A stretch of 64,000 nt of DNA from Ilumatobacteraceae bacterium (lineage in GTDB: Bacteria; Actinomycetota; Acidimicrobiia; Acidimicrobiales; Ilumatobacteraceae). The notes below the pieces were generated by a model that saw nothing but the letters and a program-made list of their open reading frames with translations, was not told the origin of the DNA and did no database searches. The position numbers and the translations under genes were made by a program. This document shows positions 44,861 through 53,368 of this stretch, one piece after another (position 1 is the stretch's first letter; the number at the start of each line of letters is the position of its first letter). Location: positions 62,001 to 126,000 of the forward strand of contig JAKMEY010000065.1 in assembly GCA_022425725.1 (NCBI GenBank). The letters are read 5' to 3'.

Positions 44861-46452
44861 GAGGGGCTCCCTTCTGGAAGTTGGTCGAGTTCGGGCTCTG
44901 CTGATCGAACGGTTGCTAGAGCTTCATAGTTGTCGGCTGGAGCGGGGCATGCAGTTGACCATTCGAGGGTGTGAGCACACCACGGGTTGGTGGTGCCGTC
45001 AGATGTTCCGCCACGGGTCGCACCGACGAAGGCGAGACCGGTAAGGGCTATCAATGCGTACCCAATGAGGGTCAGCGTTGAGAAGAGAGAGTTATCTGAA
45101 TCGGCAAGACCAGCGATCACGCCAGGAACTCCGGCAAGAACGACACCGAGAGCGCCGAGAAGAGCCAGAGGAAGAACCTTTTTCTCATCAGGCTTATTGC
45201 CGGAAAATTTTGGAGCCCAAAACACGAGGCCACCCAACGTTCCGAGAGCGGCGGCTAAACAGATCAGCGCAACCGTGCCTTCGACCGCTGCGGTTCCGCT
45301 CAGTTCGAGATCGACAATCTGGGTGAGCACACCGACAACAGCGCCGAGAAGGAGAAGAAGGATCGAGAGAAGCCCGAACAGCAGTGGGCTGAGAATTCGG
45401 GGCTTTGGCGCACCCGAGCCATCAGGTTTCGCAACAAGCAACGACGTGAGCAACGTGATTGCGATGCCGAGCAATGGAAGACCAACAAAGAACGCCATCA
45501 CGACAAGCGACTTCACGACATCTTGGCCTGATTCGGAGAAGTCAACCGGGAACGACTTTTGCATGGTGACACCGGCGAATGATGCGACTCCGACCAAGGC
45601 CGCACCGGTGAACACCAACTGGCGCATAGGGTGCCGTCGGCTCATCGAAACGGGCAGCAACTCAGCAAAGACCCCTAGCGCCGGGATCGCAAAGATATAC
45701 ACGACCGGGGCGGTGAAGAATCTCGGAAGCCAATCGGCAAGGCCATCTGCGGCTCCGAACGCAACGGCTGAATTCCGGTGGTCAACAAACAGGTAAATGA
45801 TGAGACCGACCACTACTGGAGCAGTGATGATGAGCGTCAATGATTGCACCAACGCCGTCCATGTCAAGAACGGGACACGACGCATCGTGACCCCAGGGGC
45901 ACGAGAAGTGAGGATGGTCGTCGCAACGCTGATCGCTGAGGCGATGACACCGAACATCATGAGGGCCATCGCAGCGAGGAACAGATCGACCATGTCACGA
46001 TCTGCGCCGCCGATGCCCCCACCGTTGACGATGGCAACAATGGTCAACACCGCTCCTGCAAGCCACATGTAAAAACCCATGAGCGCAAGACGAGCAAACG
46101 CAATCGCTCGAGCACCGACCTGCAACGGTGCGACCGCAATGCTGAGACCAAGGGTCAACGGCAGCGCCACCATCAACGCAAGACCAAAGTGATGCAATTG
46201 AGTGAGCTGATCGAGTTGTTGAGCGTTGAATGCTCCGAGATCGGCAACTGACTCGAGCGACCGCAGCACCGCAATCACTGACACCGCGATCATTCCGAGG
46301 ATTCCAAACCCTGTAAACAGGCGCCCAATCTTCTTGTGGTCGGTGGAGGTCACCCAATCAACGGCTGCCCCAACAGCGGTTCCAATACGACCGTCAGAAA
46401 GGAGGGCTGAACCCGCTCCTGTTCCGGTTCCCGATTGTTCCAACGTCGTCAT
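44857..46452 (-). CDS. Degenerate cytochrome c oxidase subunit I-like protein lacking CuB and haem a3 ligands
   Basis: 531 aa, about 12 membrane segments. Homology to ctaD of this window is clear: STDHKKIGRLF, APLQVGARAIAF, SRAPGVTM, VVYIFAIPALGVFAELLPV, NPWCAHTLEWSTACPAP. Measured against ctaD, His276 becomes Ala248, Glu278 Val250, His325 Thr296, His326 Met297, His411 Gly392 and His413 Val394; only His98 is kept (His87), and Tyr280 is kept (Tyr252). Oxygen reduction at a haem-copper site is therefore impossible. The frame is intact over 1.6 kb, arguing for selection in another role. Confidence 0.88.
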   Translation of the reverse strand: MTTLEQSGTGTGAGSALLSDGRIGTAVGAAVDWVTSTDHKKIGRLFTGFGILGMIAVSVIAVLRSLESVADLGAFNAQQLDQLTQLHHFGLALMVALPLTLGLSIAVAPLQVGARAIAFARLALMGFYMWLAGAVLTIVAIVNGGGIGGADRDMVDLFLAAMALMMFGVIASAISVATTILTSRAPGVTMRRVPFLTWTALVQSLTLIITAPVVVGLIIYLFVDHRNSAVAFGAADGLADWLPRFFTAPVVYIFAIPALGVFAELLPVSMSRRHPMRQLVFTGAALVGVASFAGVTMQKSFPVDFSESGQDVVKSLVVMAFFVGLPLLGIAITLLTSLLVAKPDGSGAPKPRILSPLLFGLLSILLLLLGAVVGVLTQIVDLELSGTAAVEGTVALICLAAALGTLGGLVFWAPKFSGNKPDEKKVLPLALLGALGVVLAGVPGVIAGLADSDNSLFSTLTLIGYALIALTGLAFVGATRGGTSDGTTNPWCAHTLEWSTACPAPADNYEALATVRSAEPELDQLPEGSPS

Positions 46453-46583
46453 CTCAGATCTGACTCACTTCTGCTTCAGTCGCGCCCGCGGCGGAGCACA
46501 CCTCTTTCGAAACTACCGTCTCTCAGACTACCTCGGTGAGGGCCTCGCAACCGAAATCTCCACTGTTGCGTCAACGACGTCAA

Positions 46584-47519
46584 TTACAGCAACACGTCGA
46601 TTGTCAACGCAGCAAACAACAGAGTGATGTAGGTGATCGAGAAACCAAAAAGTCGCATCGAGGCAGACTCGGAAGGATTTCTGCCGAGGCGGATTGTTCC
46701 ACCAAGAAACGCTGCCCCCAGTGCGCCCGCCGAGACGAGGTATACGACGCCAAGGTTCGATGACACCAATGCGGCGAGCACACTCGACGCCACCAGCGCA
46801 ACCGTATGAGCCATCATCTGCACGTGGGCAGCCCGGAAAGGGACGATTGCCGGCAGCATCGGCACGTTTGCCGAGCGGTAATCATCGGCATAACGAAGTG
46901 CAAGCGCCCAGAAATGTGGTGGCGTCCAAAAGAAAATGACGGCGAAGAGCACAACTGGCTCCCACGTAAGGCCATTGGTCACTGCAGCCCATCCAACAAG
47001 AACAGGAACTGCGCCGGCCGCGCCACCGATGACGATGTTTTGCCTACTCGTCCGCTTAAGCCACAACGTATACACACCGACGTAAAACGCCGTTGCCGAG
47101 AGCGCAAGGAGAGCCGACAAGAGGTTTGCCGCCGCCCACAACACCGCAACGGCAGCCGACTCGAGAACAAACGCAAAGATCAATGCCTCTTTCGGCTTAA
47201 CAACACCGGTCACGAGCGGCCGATGTCGAGTGCGTTCCATGAGAGCATCAATGTCGCGATCGACGTACATATTGATGGTATTTGCCCCACCGGCTGCGAG
47301 GGCGCCACCGATGAGCGTGAAGATCACCAACGTTGTTGACGGCCATCCGTTCTGAGCGAGCACCATCGTGGGCACGGTCGTAATGAGAAGAAGTTCAATG
47401 ATTCGAGGCTTTGTTAATGCAACGAACGCGCCGACTCGACTTCGAGGCTCACGGCTCCCGTGAACAACTCCACCGGAGGCCACGCGTGAGGGCACGAGGG
47501 GGCGACTGCCGATGGACAT
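46584..47519 (-). CDS. ctaB: Protohaem IX farnesyltransferase
   Basis: 311 aa from ATG 47519 (ATG 47528 is also possible). UbiA-type prenyltransferase: VALTKPRIIELLLITTVPTM, the NMYVDRDIDALMERTRHRPL Asp-rich motif, and the second motif YADDYRSANVPMLP. It adds a farnesyl chain to haem b to give haem O, the precursor of the haem a used by CtaD. No ctaA is in the window. It is 131 bp upstream of the degenerate subunit I gene on the same strand. Confidence 0.95.
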   Translation of the reverse strand: MSIGSRPLVPSRVASGGVVHGSREPRSRVGAFVALTKPRIIELLLITTVPTMVLAQNGWPSTTLVIFTLIGGALAAGGANTINMYVDRDIDALMERTRHRPLVTGVVKPKEALIFAFVLESAAVAVLWAAANLLSALLALSATAFYVGVYTLWLKRTSRQNIVIGGAAGAVPVLVGWAAVTNGLTWEPVVLFAVIFFWTPPHFWALALRYADDYRSANVPMLPAIVPFRAAHVQMMAHTVALVASSVLAALVSSNLGVVYLVSAGALGAAFLGGTIRLGRNPSESASMRLFGFSITYITLLFAALTIDVLL

Positions 47520-47579
47520 AACCCTCATCGTACGACCGAGCCGATGTACTGACCAACGCCATCCGGCAGACTGTGTGGT

Positions 47580-47897
47580 GTGACATATTCGTTGTTACCT
47601 ATTTCGGCGTCAACCGACACCATCACCGCGCCCGACACCGATGTCACTGAACGGGTCGAACACAAGCGCGAATGGATTGTCATCGTGTGGAACGATCCAG
47701 TGAATTTGATGAGCTACGTCGCCTATGTGTTGCAAAAACTTTTCGGCTACTCCACCGAGAAAGCCACCGAACTCATGCTTGCGGTTCACCACGAAGGTCG
47801 CGCAAACGTCGCAAGCGGAAATCGAGAACAATGCGAGATGCACGTATTCCGACTCCATGAACACGGCCTCTGGGCAACTCTTGAAGAGGCTGGGTGA
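47580..47897 (+). CDS. clpS: ATP-dependent Clp protease adaptor ClpS
   Basis: 105 aa, GTG start. After a variable head, [20 protein letters not shown] contains the N-degron-binding core, followed by HHEGRA and the [19 protein letters not shown] end. It delivers N-end-rule substrates to ClpC/ClpP. The downstream DUF2017 gene overlaps by 4 bp, the usual actinobacterial pairing. Confidence 0.95.
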   Translation: MTYSLLPISASTDTITAPDTDVTERVEHKREWIVIVWNDPVNLMSYVAYVLQKLFGYSTEKATELMLAVHHEGRANVASGNREQCEMHVFRLHEHGLWATLEEAG

Positions 47898-48436
47898 TGG
47901 CGTTCAGACGTAAACCACCGGTCGAGCGACTCGATGACGACTCATGGATTGTTCGTCTCCAAGCCGATGAACAAGAAGTGCTCTCCCACATCATGAACCA
48001 ACTCGATGAACTCGTCGAGAACGCGCAGACCGGTAGCGAGAGTGCGCTTGTCGACAGGTTGTTTCCGCCTGCGTTCACCCATCACGATGCTCAACACGAA
48101 CAACTCAATGAGGAGTACCAGCGCCTCATGCGAGATGAGCTCATCACCGCTCGGCGCACAGCGATTTCTGAGGTACTCGGTACATTTGAATCGGCCGAGG
48201 CTGGCAACATCACGATGAGCCATGGGCAACTCACCGCATTTCTTCAGACGTTAAATGCCCTACGAGTCACATTGGCAAGCGCTCTCGGCATCGTCGATGA
48301 AGACTCTGCGGCAGACGCCGATGACCAATCGGATGCAAGCCCTGAACAACACCTCTATATGTGGTCAGGCTGGATGTTGGAATGGGTCGTCGGCGCTCTT
48401 TCGGAAACACTCCCTCGTGAGGGTGGAACGTCGTGA
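47894..48436 (+). CDS. DUF2017 (AosR-like) family protein
   Basis: 180 aa from GTG 47894, with an ATG one codon later. The family is defined by [20 protein letters not shown] near the start and the helical [20 protein letters not shown] plus [12 protein letters not shown] near the end. The M. tuberculosis member Rv1332 (AosR) is described as a redox-responsive transcription factor using a CxxxxC motif; this protein has no Cys at all, so that mechanism cannot apply here. Coupled to clpS. Confidence 0.88.
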   Translation: MMAFRRKPPVERLDDDSWIVRLQADEQEVLSHIMNQLDELVENAQTGSESALVDRLFPPAFTHHDAQHEQLNEEYQRLMRDELITARRTAISEVLGTFESAEAGNITMSHGQLTAFLQTLNALRVTLASALGIVDEDSAADADDQSDASPEQHLYMWSGWMLEWVVGALSETLPREGGTS

Positions 48437-48479
48437 AGAGGGTGCTAACGTAATGGCGCCTTCAACGAGATGAGGTCAA

Positions 48480-48552
48480 GCCCCCATCGTCTAGCGGCCT
48501 AGGACATCACCCTTTCAAGGTGACGGCACGGGTTCGAATCCCGTTGGGGGTG
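48480..48552 (+). tRNA. tRNA-Glu (TTC)
   Basis: Complete cloverleaf. Anticodon loop CTTTCAA between TCACC and GGTGA, T arm ACGGG-TTCGAAT-CCCGT, discriminator G. CCA is not encoded. The terminal acceptor pair is a G-T wobble. Confidence 0.95.
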
Positions 48553-48571
48553 CTAGATTTAAAAACAACTT

Positions 48572-48645
48572 GGTCCCGTGGTGAAGTTGGAGTTCACGCC
48601 GGCCTGTCAAGCCGGAGGTCGCGGGTTCGAGTCCCGTCGGGACCG
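48572..48645 (+). tRNA. tRNA-Asp (GTC)
   Basis: Acceptor GGTCCCG/CGGGACC, anticodon loop CTGTCAA, T loop TTCGAGT, discriminator G. CCA not encoded. It lies 19 bp after tRNA-Glu. Confidence 0.96.
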
Positions 48646-48709
48646 CTCGGGGCTGCCACTTGGCAGCCTCGTTGCGTATGTGGTGCGCAACCCGTTCCAT
48701 ATCGCACTC

Positions 48710-48785
48710 GGTCGAGTAGCTCAGTTGGCAGAGCGTCCGCCTGAAAAGCGGAAGGTCACCGGATCGACGCCGGTCTCGACCACCA
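48710..48785 (+). tRNA. tRNA-Phe (GAA) with encoded CCA
   Basis: Acceptor GGTCGAG/CTCGACC, anticodon loop CTGAAAA on stem TCCGC/GCGGA, discriminator A followed by an encoded CCA. The T loop reads ATCGACG, so the normally invariant T54 is A. Confidence 0.94.
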
Positions 48786-48815
48786 CAGGCGCCTGCGGGC
48801 GCCTGTTGTTGTTTT
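48785..48815 (+). terminator. Rho-independent terminator of the tRNA cluster
   Basis: A 9-bp stem ACAGGCGCC/GGCGCCTGT with loop TGCG is followed by TGTTGTTTT. It begins at the last base of tRNA-Phe. Confidence 0.85.
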
Positions 48816-48908
48816 CGGCCTCCCATCTCTTGATCAAGTGATGGCTGATCAGCGCTGCGTTTCGCACCGAATTGTGTCGACGTTATTGAGAGAGATGGTG
48901 GTGGTTGA

Positions 48909-49478
48909 CTACGTGCCGGGGTCAAAACCAAGGTCGGTGGCGGTGAGAAGCGGGCGATATTCGACACCTTCCGCCGCACAAAGGTCAGCGCACGTCGTTC
49001 CTCGATCGACGATCACACTTGCGAGCACCACCGATGCCCCGAACGCTCGAACAACCTCTACAGCCTCAAGCAAACTCGTACCTCGTGTTGTGGTGTCTTC
49101 AACGATGACAACACGATCATCGGGAAGCAACGCGCCAGCGAGTCGGCCGGTGACTCCGTGATCTTTGGCTTCTTTACGAACGCTGAAACTCCTCAACATT
49201 CGTCCTTTCGTTGCCGCAACGGCTGCGACACCAAAGGCAACAGGATCAGCACCCATCGTCAAACCACCAATAGCTGTGGCATCTGAGGGGAGAATGTCAA
49301 GCAACGCTTCTGCGACCAAGACGATTCCATCTGGCCGGCAGGCAGTCTGCTTGGTGTCAAGGAACCAAGAACTCTTCGCTCCACTTTTCAGTGTGAACTC
49401 GCCGCGTTTTACCGAATGCGTCAGCACGTGCTCTCGTAAAGCAGCGCCGGTCGAGGAGAGCTCGGGAAGTTGTGTCAC
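48909..49478 (-). CDS. pyrE: Orotate phosphoribosyltransferase
   Basis: 189 aa. The PRPP-binding motif VVIVEDTTTRGTSLLEAV (about residues 122-139) and the OPRT-specific FTLKSGAKSSWFLDTKQTA and IGGLTMGADPVA segments are present. It converts orotate to OMP in pyrimidine synthesis. The 123 bp between tRNA-Phe and its stop hold the terminator and nothing else recognised. Confidence 0.93.
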   Translation of the reverse strand: MTQLPELSSTGAALREHVLTHSVKRGEFTLKSGAKSSWFLDTKQTACRPDGIVLVAEALLDILPSDATAIGGLTMGADPVAFGVAAVAATKGRMLRSFSVRKEAKDHGVTGRLAGALLPDDRVVIVEDTTTRGTSLLEAVEVVRAFGASVVLASVIVDRGTTCADLCAAEGVEYRPLLTATDLGFDPGT

Positions 49479-49512
49479 GTCTCCGAGGTTACGTGTCTTC
49501 GCCTAAACCTCG

Positions 49513-49518
49513 TATGTT
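49513..49518 (+). promoter_or_regulatory. -10 element of a probable leaderless promoter
   Basis: TATGTT ends 6 nt before the GTG at 49525. No strong -35 seen. Confidence 0.35.
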
Positions 49519-49524
49519 CGAGAT

Positions 49525-50463
49525 GTGACAACAACCGCTCTCACCCCGTATCGCATCTTTACTGAACCTCAGCAGGGCGCCACCTACGACGACCTGCTCG
49601 CCGTGGCGTTGCGCGCCGAGTCGCTTGGCTTCGGTGCATTCTTTCGCTCTGACCACTACCTCAAAATGGGTTCCGTCAGTGGTGACCCTGGCCCAAGCGA
49701 TGCATGGGTAACGCTCGGCGGACTGGCGCGAGACACGACAACAATTCGACTTGGCACACTGGTGACCGCCGCAACCTTCCGACACCCGGGGCCACTCGCA
49801 ATTTCGGTCGCAAACGTCGATCAAATGTCGGGAGGGCGGGTTGAACTCGGTCTTGGTGCGGGCTGGTACGAGGCTGAACACTCCGCATACGGAATTCCAT
49901 TTCCAGCTCTCGGCGAGCGATTTGACCGCTTCACCGAGCAACTCACGATTATCGATGGGATGTGGCAAACCCCCGCCGGTGAAACATTTTCTTACGCCGG
50001 TGATCACTGGTCACTCACCGACTCGCCGGCTCTTCCCAAGCCCGTGCAATCGGGTGGCATACCAATCATCATCGGCGGTCGTGGTGCGAAAAGAACTCCA
50101 GCATTGACAGCTGCATACGCAGCTGAATTCAATATGCCGTTCACCGACCTCTCAACGTTCGCTGAGCAAACAGCAGTCGTCAGGGGTGCTTGTGAAGCAA
50201 TCGGTCGGTCACCCAACGACCTTGCGTGGTCAGCTGCGCTCGTCGCGTGTGTGGGGAGCACCGAAGATGAATTCACTCGTCGAGCAGAAGCAATCGGCCG
50301 GGAGCCCGACGAATTACGACAGAACGGCGCTGCCGGGTCGACAGAGCAATTCATCGACACCATCGAGAAATGGCGTGGAGCGGGAGCGGAGCGGATCTAC
50401 CTCCAGATTCTCGATCTTTCCGATCTTGACCACCTCGATCTCATCGCATCGTTGCTCGGGTAG
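49525..50463 (+). CDS. LLM-class, probably F420-dependent oxidoreductase
   Basis: 312 aa, GTG start. Luciferase-like TIM barrel: LAVALRAESLGFGAFFRSDHY, TTTIRLGTLVTAATFRHPG, MSGGRVELGLGAGWYEAEH, and PIIIGGRGAKRTPALTA. The pattern matches actinobacterial F420-dependent LLM enzymes rather than FMN luciferases, though cofactor choice cannot be proven by eye. The substrate is unknown. Isolated gene: divergent from pyrE and convergent with tesB. Confidence 0.87.
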   Translation: MTTTALTPYRIFTEPQQGATYDDLLAVALRAESLGFGAFFRSDHYLKMGSVSGDPGPSDAWVTLGGLARDTTTIRLGTLVTAATFRHPGPLAISVANVDQMSGGRVELGLGAGWYEAEHSAYGIPFPALGERFDRFTEQLTIIDGMWQTPAGETFSYAGDHWSLTDSPALPKPVQSGGIPIIIGGRGAKRTPALTAAYAAEFNMPFTDLSTFAEQTAVVRGACEAIGRSPNDLAWSAALVACVGSTEDEFTRRAEAIGREPDELRQNGAAGSTEQFIDTIEKWRGAGAERIYLQILDLSDLDHLDLIASLLG

Positions 50464-50536
50464 CGACCCCAGCCCTCAGCTCTGACCGACGAACTCTGTT
50501 TCACGCGTCTGCATTTCCTAGAGCACGATGACAGTT

Positions 50537-51355
50537 TTACGACGATGGTTTCGTACGCGTATCGCGTAGTAGCACCTCTTGAGCCACCGTCGCGACGTGT
50601 TCACCCTCTTGGGTGAACACATGACCGACCGCAAGACCGCGTGATGCAGTGAAGTGATGACACGTGAAATCGTGGAGGTGCCAGACATCTGATCGCATCG
50701 GGCGATGAAACCAAATGGTGTGGTCGAGGCTGACACCTTTCCAGTGTTCACGCTCAACCCCCGTACCTTCGATAGCAGCCGCTCGAACGGTGTCGGTCGC
50801 AAGATCATCTGAGGTATATGCGAGCCAACATTGATGCATGAGTTCGGCATCTGAAGAAACAGAGTTCACTAAGTCGTAGTCATTGACCTTTATCCACGCA
50901 CAGACACGGCCAGCACCAGTTCGAGCTGCACCATCAACGACTTCGTCGGGTACGAAACATCGGTCAAAACGACGAGTGAACGAACTTTCCTCCAAAGATT
51001 CTGGCCCTGGAACACGGGGCATCTCAACCGTCTGTAAGTCGGTCGCAGCGCGCGATCGCTGAAACGAACACTCAGCATTGAGAATCGCGCCTATTGCTTG
51101 CCGAGCAACAACTCGTCGGGTGAGGAATGAACGACCATTTCTGATGCGGTCAACCTCATAGCGGATGGGTTCGTTGTGGTCACCTGGACGGATGAAATAC
51201 GCGCGAATCGAATGGGGCCGAAATTCAGATTCCGCTGTCAACGTCGCCGCGCGTAAAGCCTGAGCAACAATTTGACCACCATAGAGACCGCCCCACGGAT
51301 ACCTGGGGCCAGTCCCAACAAACGTGTCGGGCCCGTGCGGGGTGAGTTCGAACAT
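50537..51355 (-). CDS. Acyl-CoA thioesterase II (TesB-like)
   Basis: 272 aa from ATG 51355 (AGAGG immediately upstream; TTG 51367 is an alternative). Double hot-dog fold: GLYGGQIVAQALRAA, SIRAYFIRPGD, FLTRRVVARQ in the first half and SLDHTIWFHRP, DFTCHHFTASRGLAVGHVF with EGEHVATVAQE in the second. It hydrolyses acyl-CoA esters. The length is near the family norm of 280-290. Upstream lies an AT-rich region. Confidence 0.9.
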   Translation of the reverse strand: MFELTPHGPDTFVGTGPRYPWGGLYGGQIVAQALRAATLTAESEFRPHSIRAYFIRPGDHNEPIRYEVDRIRNGRSFLTRRVVARQAIGAILNAECSFQRSRAATDLQTVEMPRVPGPESLEESSFTRRFDRCFVPDEVVDGAARTGAGRVCAWIKVNDYDLVNSVSSDAELMHQCWLAYTSDDLATDTVRAAAIEGTGVEREHWKGVSLDHTIWFHRPMRSDVWHLHDFTCHHFTASRGLAVGHVFTQEGEHVATVAQEVLLRDTRTKPSS

Positions 51356-51617
51356 TCCTCTATTCAACCAACATTTAGCCTGAACTCCCGTCTCAAACGA
51401 AGAGGTACAGAGCATTATTGCCTCTACAGATGTGCTTCTACTTTCAAAAAAGAACTGTCTGACATTGTTCACAATCCAGTTCCGCAAAAATAAATAGAAA
51501 TCGCAGTCGTTTATGTTCAATGACAGTTACATCAACTCGCGAGTTGACGGCATTAAAAAGAAAGAGGGCGAGACTCCGGTAAACACACAAAAGAAAAAGG
51601 CTCTATACTCCAACTTT
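51356..51617. other. AT-rich intergenic patch
   Basis: About 260 bp between divergent genes with no convincing gene. Hand counts of three 60-bp lines gave 37-43% GC, clearly below the flanking genes. It has A-runs and a TATACT box at its right end. No tRNA, repeat or att-like duplication was seen. Confidence 0.6.
51604..51609 (+). promoter_or_regulatory. -10 element ahead of the conserved basic protein gene
   Basis: TATACT, 8 nt before the ATG at 51618, consistent with a leaderless or nearly leaderless transcript. No ribosome-binding site is present. Confidence 0.45.
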
Positions 51618-52031
51618 ATGGCAAATAAGTCTGACAATTCTGCAATGAGTGATGACCATAAAGCGGCCCTCGCTCAAGGACGCCACGAGAGTCGCGTTGT
51701 ACGCGAATACCTAGAAGCACTGAAGTCCACAAAGCCGAAGCGTGGACGCAAAAGGACCGCCGAAAGTATTCAAAAGCGTCTCGACAAGATCGAATCTGAG
51801 CTCTCAACAGCCGATCCGCTCAACGAACTTCTTCTTCTCCAAGAGCGCCGCGACCTTCATGACGAATTTGAGGCACTTGGGTCGGGGGCTGACATTTCAT
51901 CTGCCGAAGCCGAATTCGTCAAGATTGCGTTGGCCTACAGCAATCGTCGTCACATCTCGTATTCCACGTGGCGCGAGATCGGAGTTGAGGCTGCGGTGCT
52001 CAAAAAGGCTGGCATTCCGCGCTCTTTGTAG
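51618..52031 (+). CDS. Conserved actinobacterial protein, basic and helical, unknown function
   Basis: 137 aa from ATG 51618; the frame is open upstream but that part is AT-rich and lysine-biased. A basic patch KPKRGRKRTAESIQKRLDKI (about residues 38-57) resembles an AT-hook followed by a coiled coil. LLLLQERRDLHDEFE follows, then a C-terminal module FVKIALAYSNRRHISYSTWR with EIGVEAAVLKKAGI. I recognise this pattern as recurring in actinobacteria without a known role. DNA binding is plausible only from the basic patch. Confidence 0.82.
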   Translation: MANKSDNSAMSDDHKAALAQGRHESRVVREYLEALKSTKPKRGRKRTAESIQKRLDKIESELSTADPLNELLLLQERRDLHDEFEALGSGADISSAEAEFVKIALAYSNRRHISYSTWREIGVEAAVLKKAGIPRSL

Positions 52032-52060
52032 GAGGCTTGCTCCTTCTCACCAGCCCTTGA

Positions 52061-53368
52061 TTACAGGGCGTCAAGATGAGCAAACGTTGCGGCCACATGC
52101 TGAAGTGATGATCGAAGGTCGAACGCCGCATCAAGATCGATTGCGGGGTGACGAGACGACACTTCTGGGTCAGCGGCCAGTACATCACGGAACGGGATGC
52201 GTTGTTCCCACGCACTCATGGCATTGCGTTGAACAATCCGGTAGGCCTCATCGCGTGTGAGGCCCGAAGCCACCAACGCAAGCAACACCGGTTGCGAGAA
52301 CACAACTCCATGACTTGAGTGGAGATTCTCTTCCATACGTTCAGCATCTACCTCAAGGCGTTCGATAAGCCGACGAAGCCGTCGCAACATGTAATGCACG
52401 AGCATTGATGAATCAGGCAAGATCACGCGTTCAACACTCGAATGCGAAATATCTCGCTCGTGCCAAAGCGCAACGTCCTGCAAACCGGCTAACAGATTCG
52501 ACCGGACCACACGCGACAACCCAGAGATCGTCTCAGCCGAAATGGGGTTCCTTTTATGCGGCATCGCCGAAGAGCCTTTTTGACCAGAGGCGAAACCTTC
52601 TCGCACCTCGCTCACCTCAGTTCGCTGCAAATGTCGCAACTCGACGGCAACGAGTTCACAACTTGATGCAATCGATGCACATGCCCACAGAAACTCGGCA
52701 TGACGATCACGGGCAACAACTTGTGTGGCGGGAACCGGTTCGAGTTCGAGGGCCTGCCCCACATGAGCCTCCACCTCAGGAGGAACATTCGAGTACGTTC
52801 CAACCGCTCCCGACAGCTTCATCACGGCAATCGCATCACGAGCGGCCCGAAGTCGACGGCGATCTCGGTCAAACTGCAACGCGAACAACGCAACCTTCGC
52901 TCCAAACGTTGTCGGCTCTGCATGAACACCATGAGTTCGACCGATCATCACCGTTTCGCGGTGGGTCTTCGCAGTCATCACGAGTTGATCGATGAGCTCA
53001 TCAATTGCAAACAGCAAAAGATCTGCGGCGTCACGCATCGCCCAGCACAAACCGGTGTCGACAACATCGGTAGATGTCAGACCGTAATGAATCCAGGGTC
53101 CAGCGGTGCCGCCGATCGCCTCTTGCACAACATCGACAAACGCGGCGACGTCGTGCTGGGTGATCTCTTCGCGAGCCATAACTGATTCCACGAAACCCTC
53201 ATCGACGGTCGGGGCAGACGACCGACAGGCCACGGCATCGTCGTGAGGAACAATTCCGAGAGTCGCATGCGCCTCGGTTGCCAGCAACTCGACCTCAAGC
53301 CAACGGCCCATTCGCGACACATCAGACCACACCAGAGCCATCTCGGGAGTCTGATACCGGTCGATCAT
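52061..53368 (-). CDS. purB: Adenylosuccinate lyase
   Basis: 435 aa from ATG 53368, overlapping the purA TGA as ATGA. Fumarase superfamily: TSTDVVDTGL, GRTHGVHAEPTTFG (catalytic His), and the signature SSAMPHKRNPISAE (catalytic Ser loop). It splits adenylosuccinate and SAICAR in purine synthesis. Translational coupling to purA fits their consecutive reactions. Confidence 0.97.
   Translation of the reverse strand: MIDRYQTPEMALVWSDVSRMGRWLEVELLATEAHATLGIVPHDDAVACRSSAPTVDEGFVESVMAREEITQHDVAAFVDVVQEAIGGTAGPWIHYGLTSTDVVDTGLCWAMRDAADLLLFAIDELIDQLVMTAKTHRETVMIGRTHGVHAEPTTFGAKVALFALQFDRDRRRLRAARDAIAVMKLSGAVGTYSNVPPEVEAHVGQALELEPVPATQVVARDRHAEFLWACASIASSCELVAVELRHLQRTEVSEVREGFASGQKGSSAMPHKRNPISAETISGLSRVVRSNLLAGLQDVALWHERDISHSSVERVILPDSSMLVHYMLRRLRRLIERLEVDAERMEENLHSSHGVVFSQPVLLALVASGLTRDEAYRIVQRNAMSAWEQRIPFRDVLAADPEVSSRHPAIDLDAAFDLRSSLQHVAATFAHLDAL

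Noticed and set aside
44995-45800. 269-aa plus-strand frame opposite the degenerate subunit I gene
   Set aside because: Repetitive Pro/Thr/Arg/Ser composition typical of antisense to membrane-helix codons.
44857-46452. Interpreting the subunit I-like gene as a cbb3- or ba3-type oxidase
   Set aside because: All oxidase types keep the CuB and haem ligands; here they are substituted and the framework clearly matches the local caa3-type CtaD.
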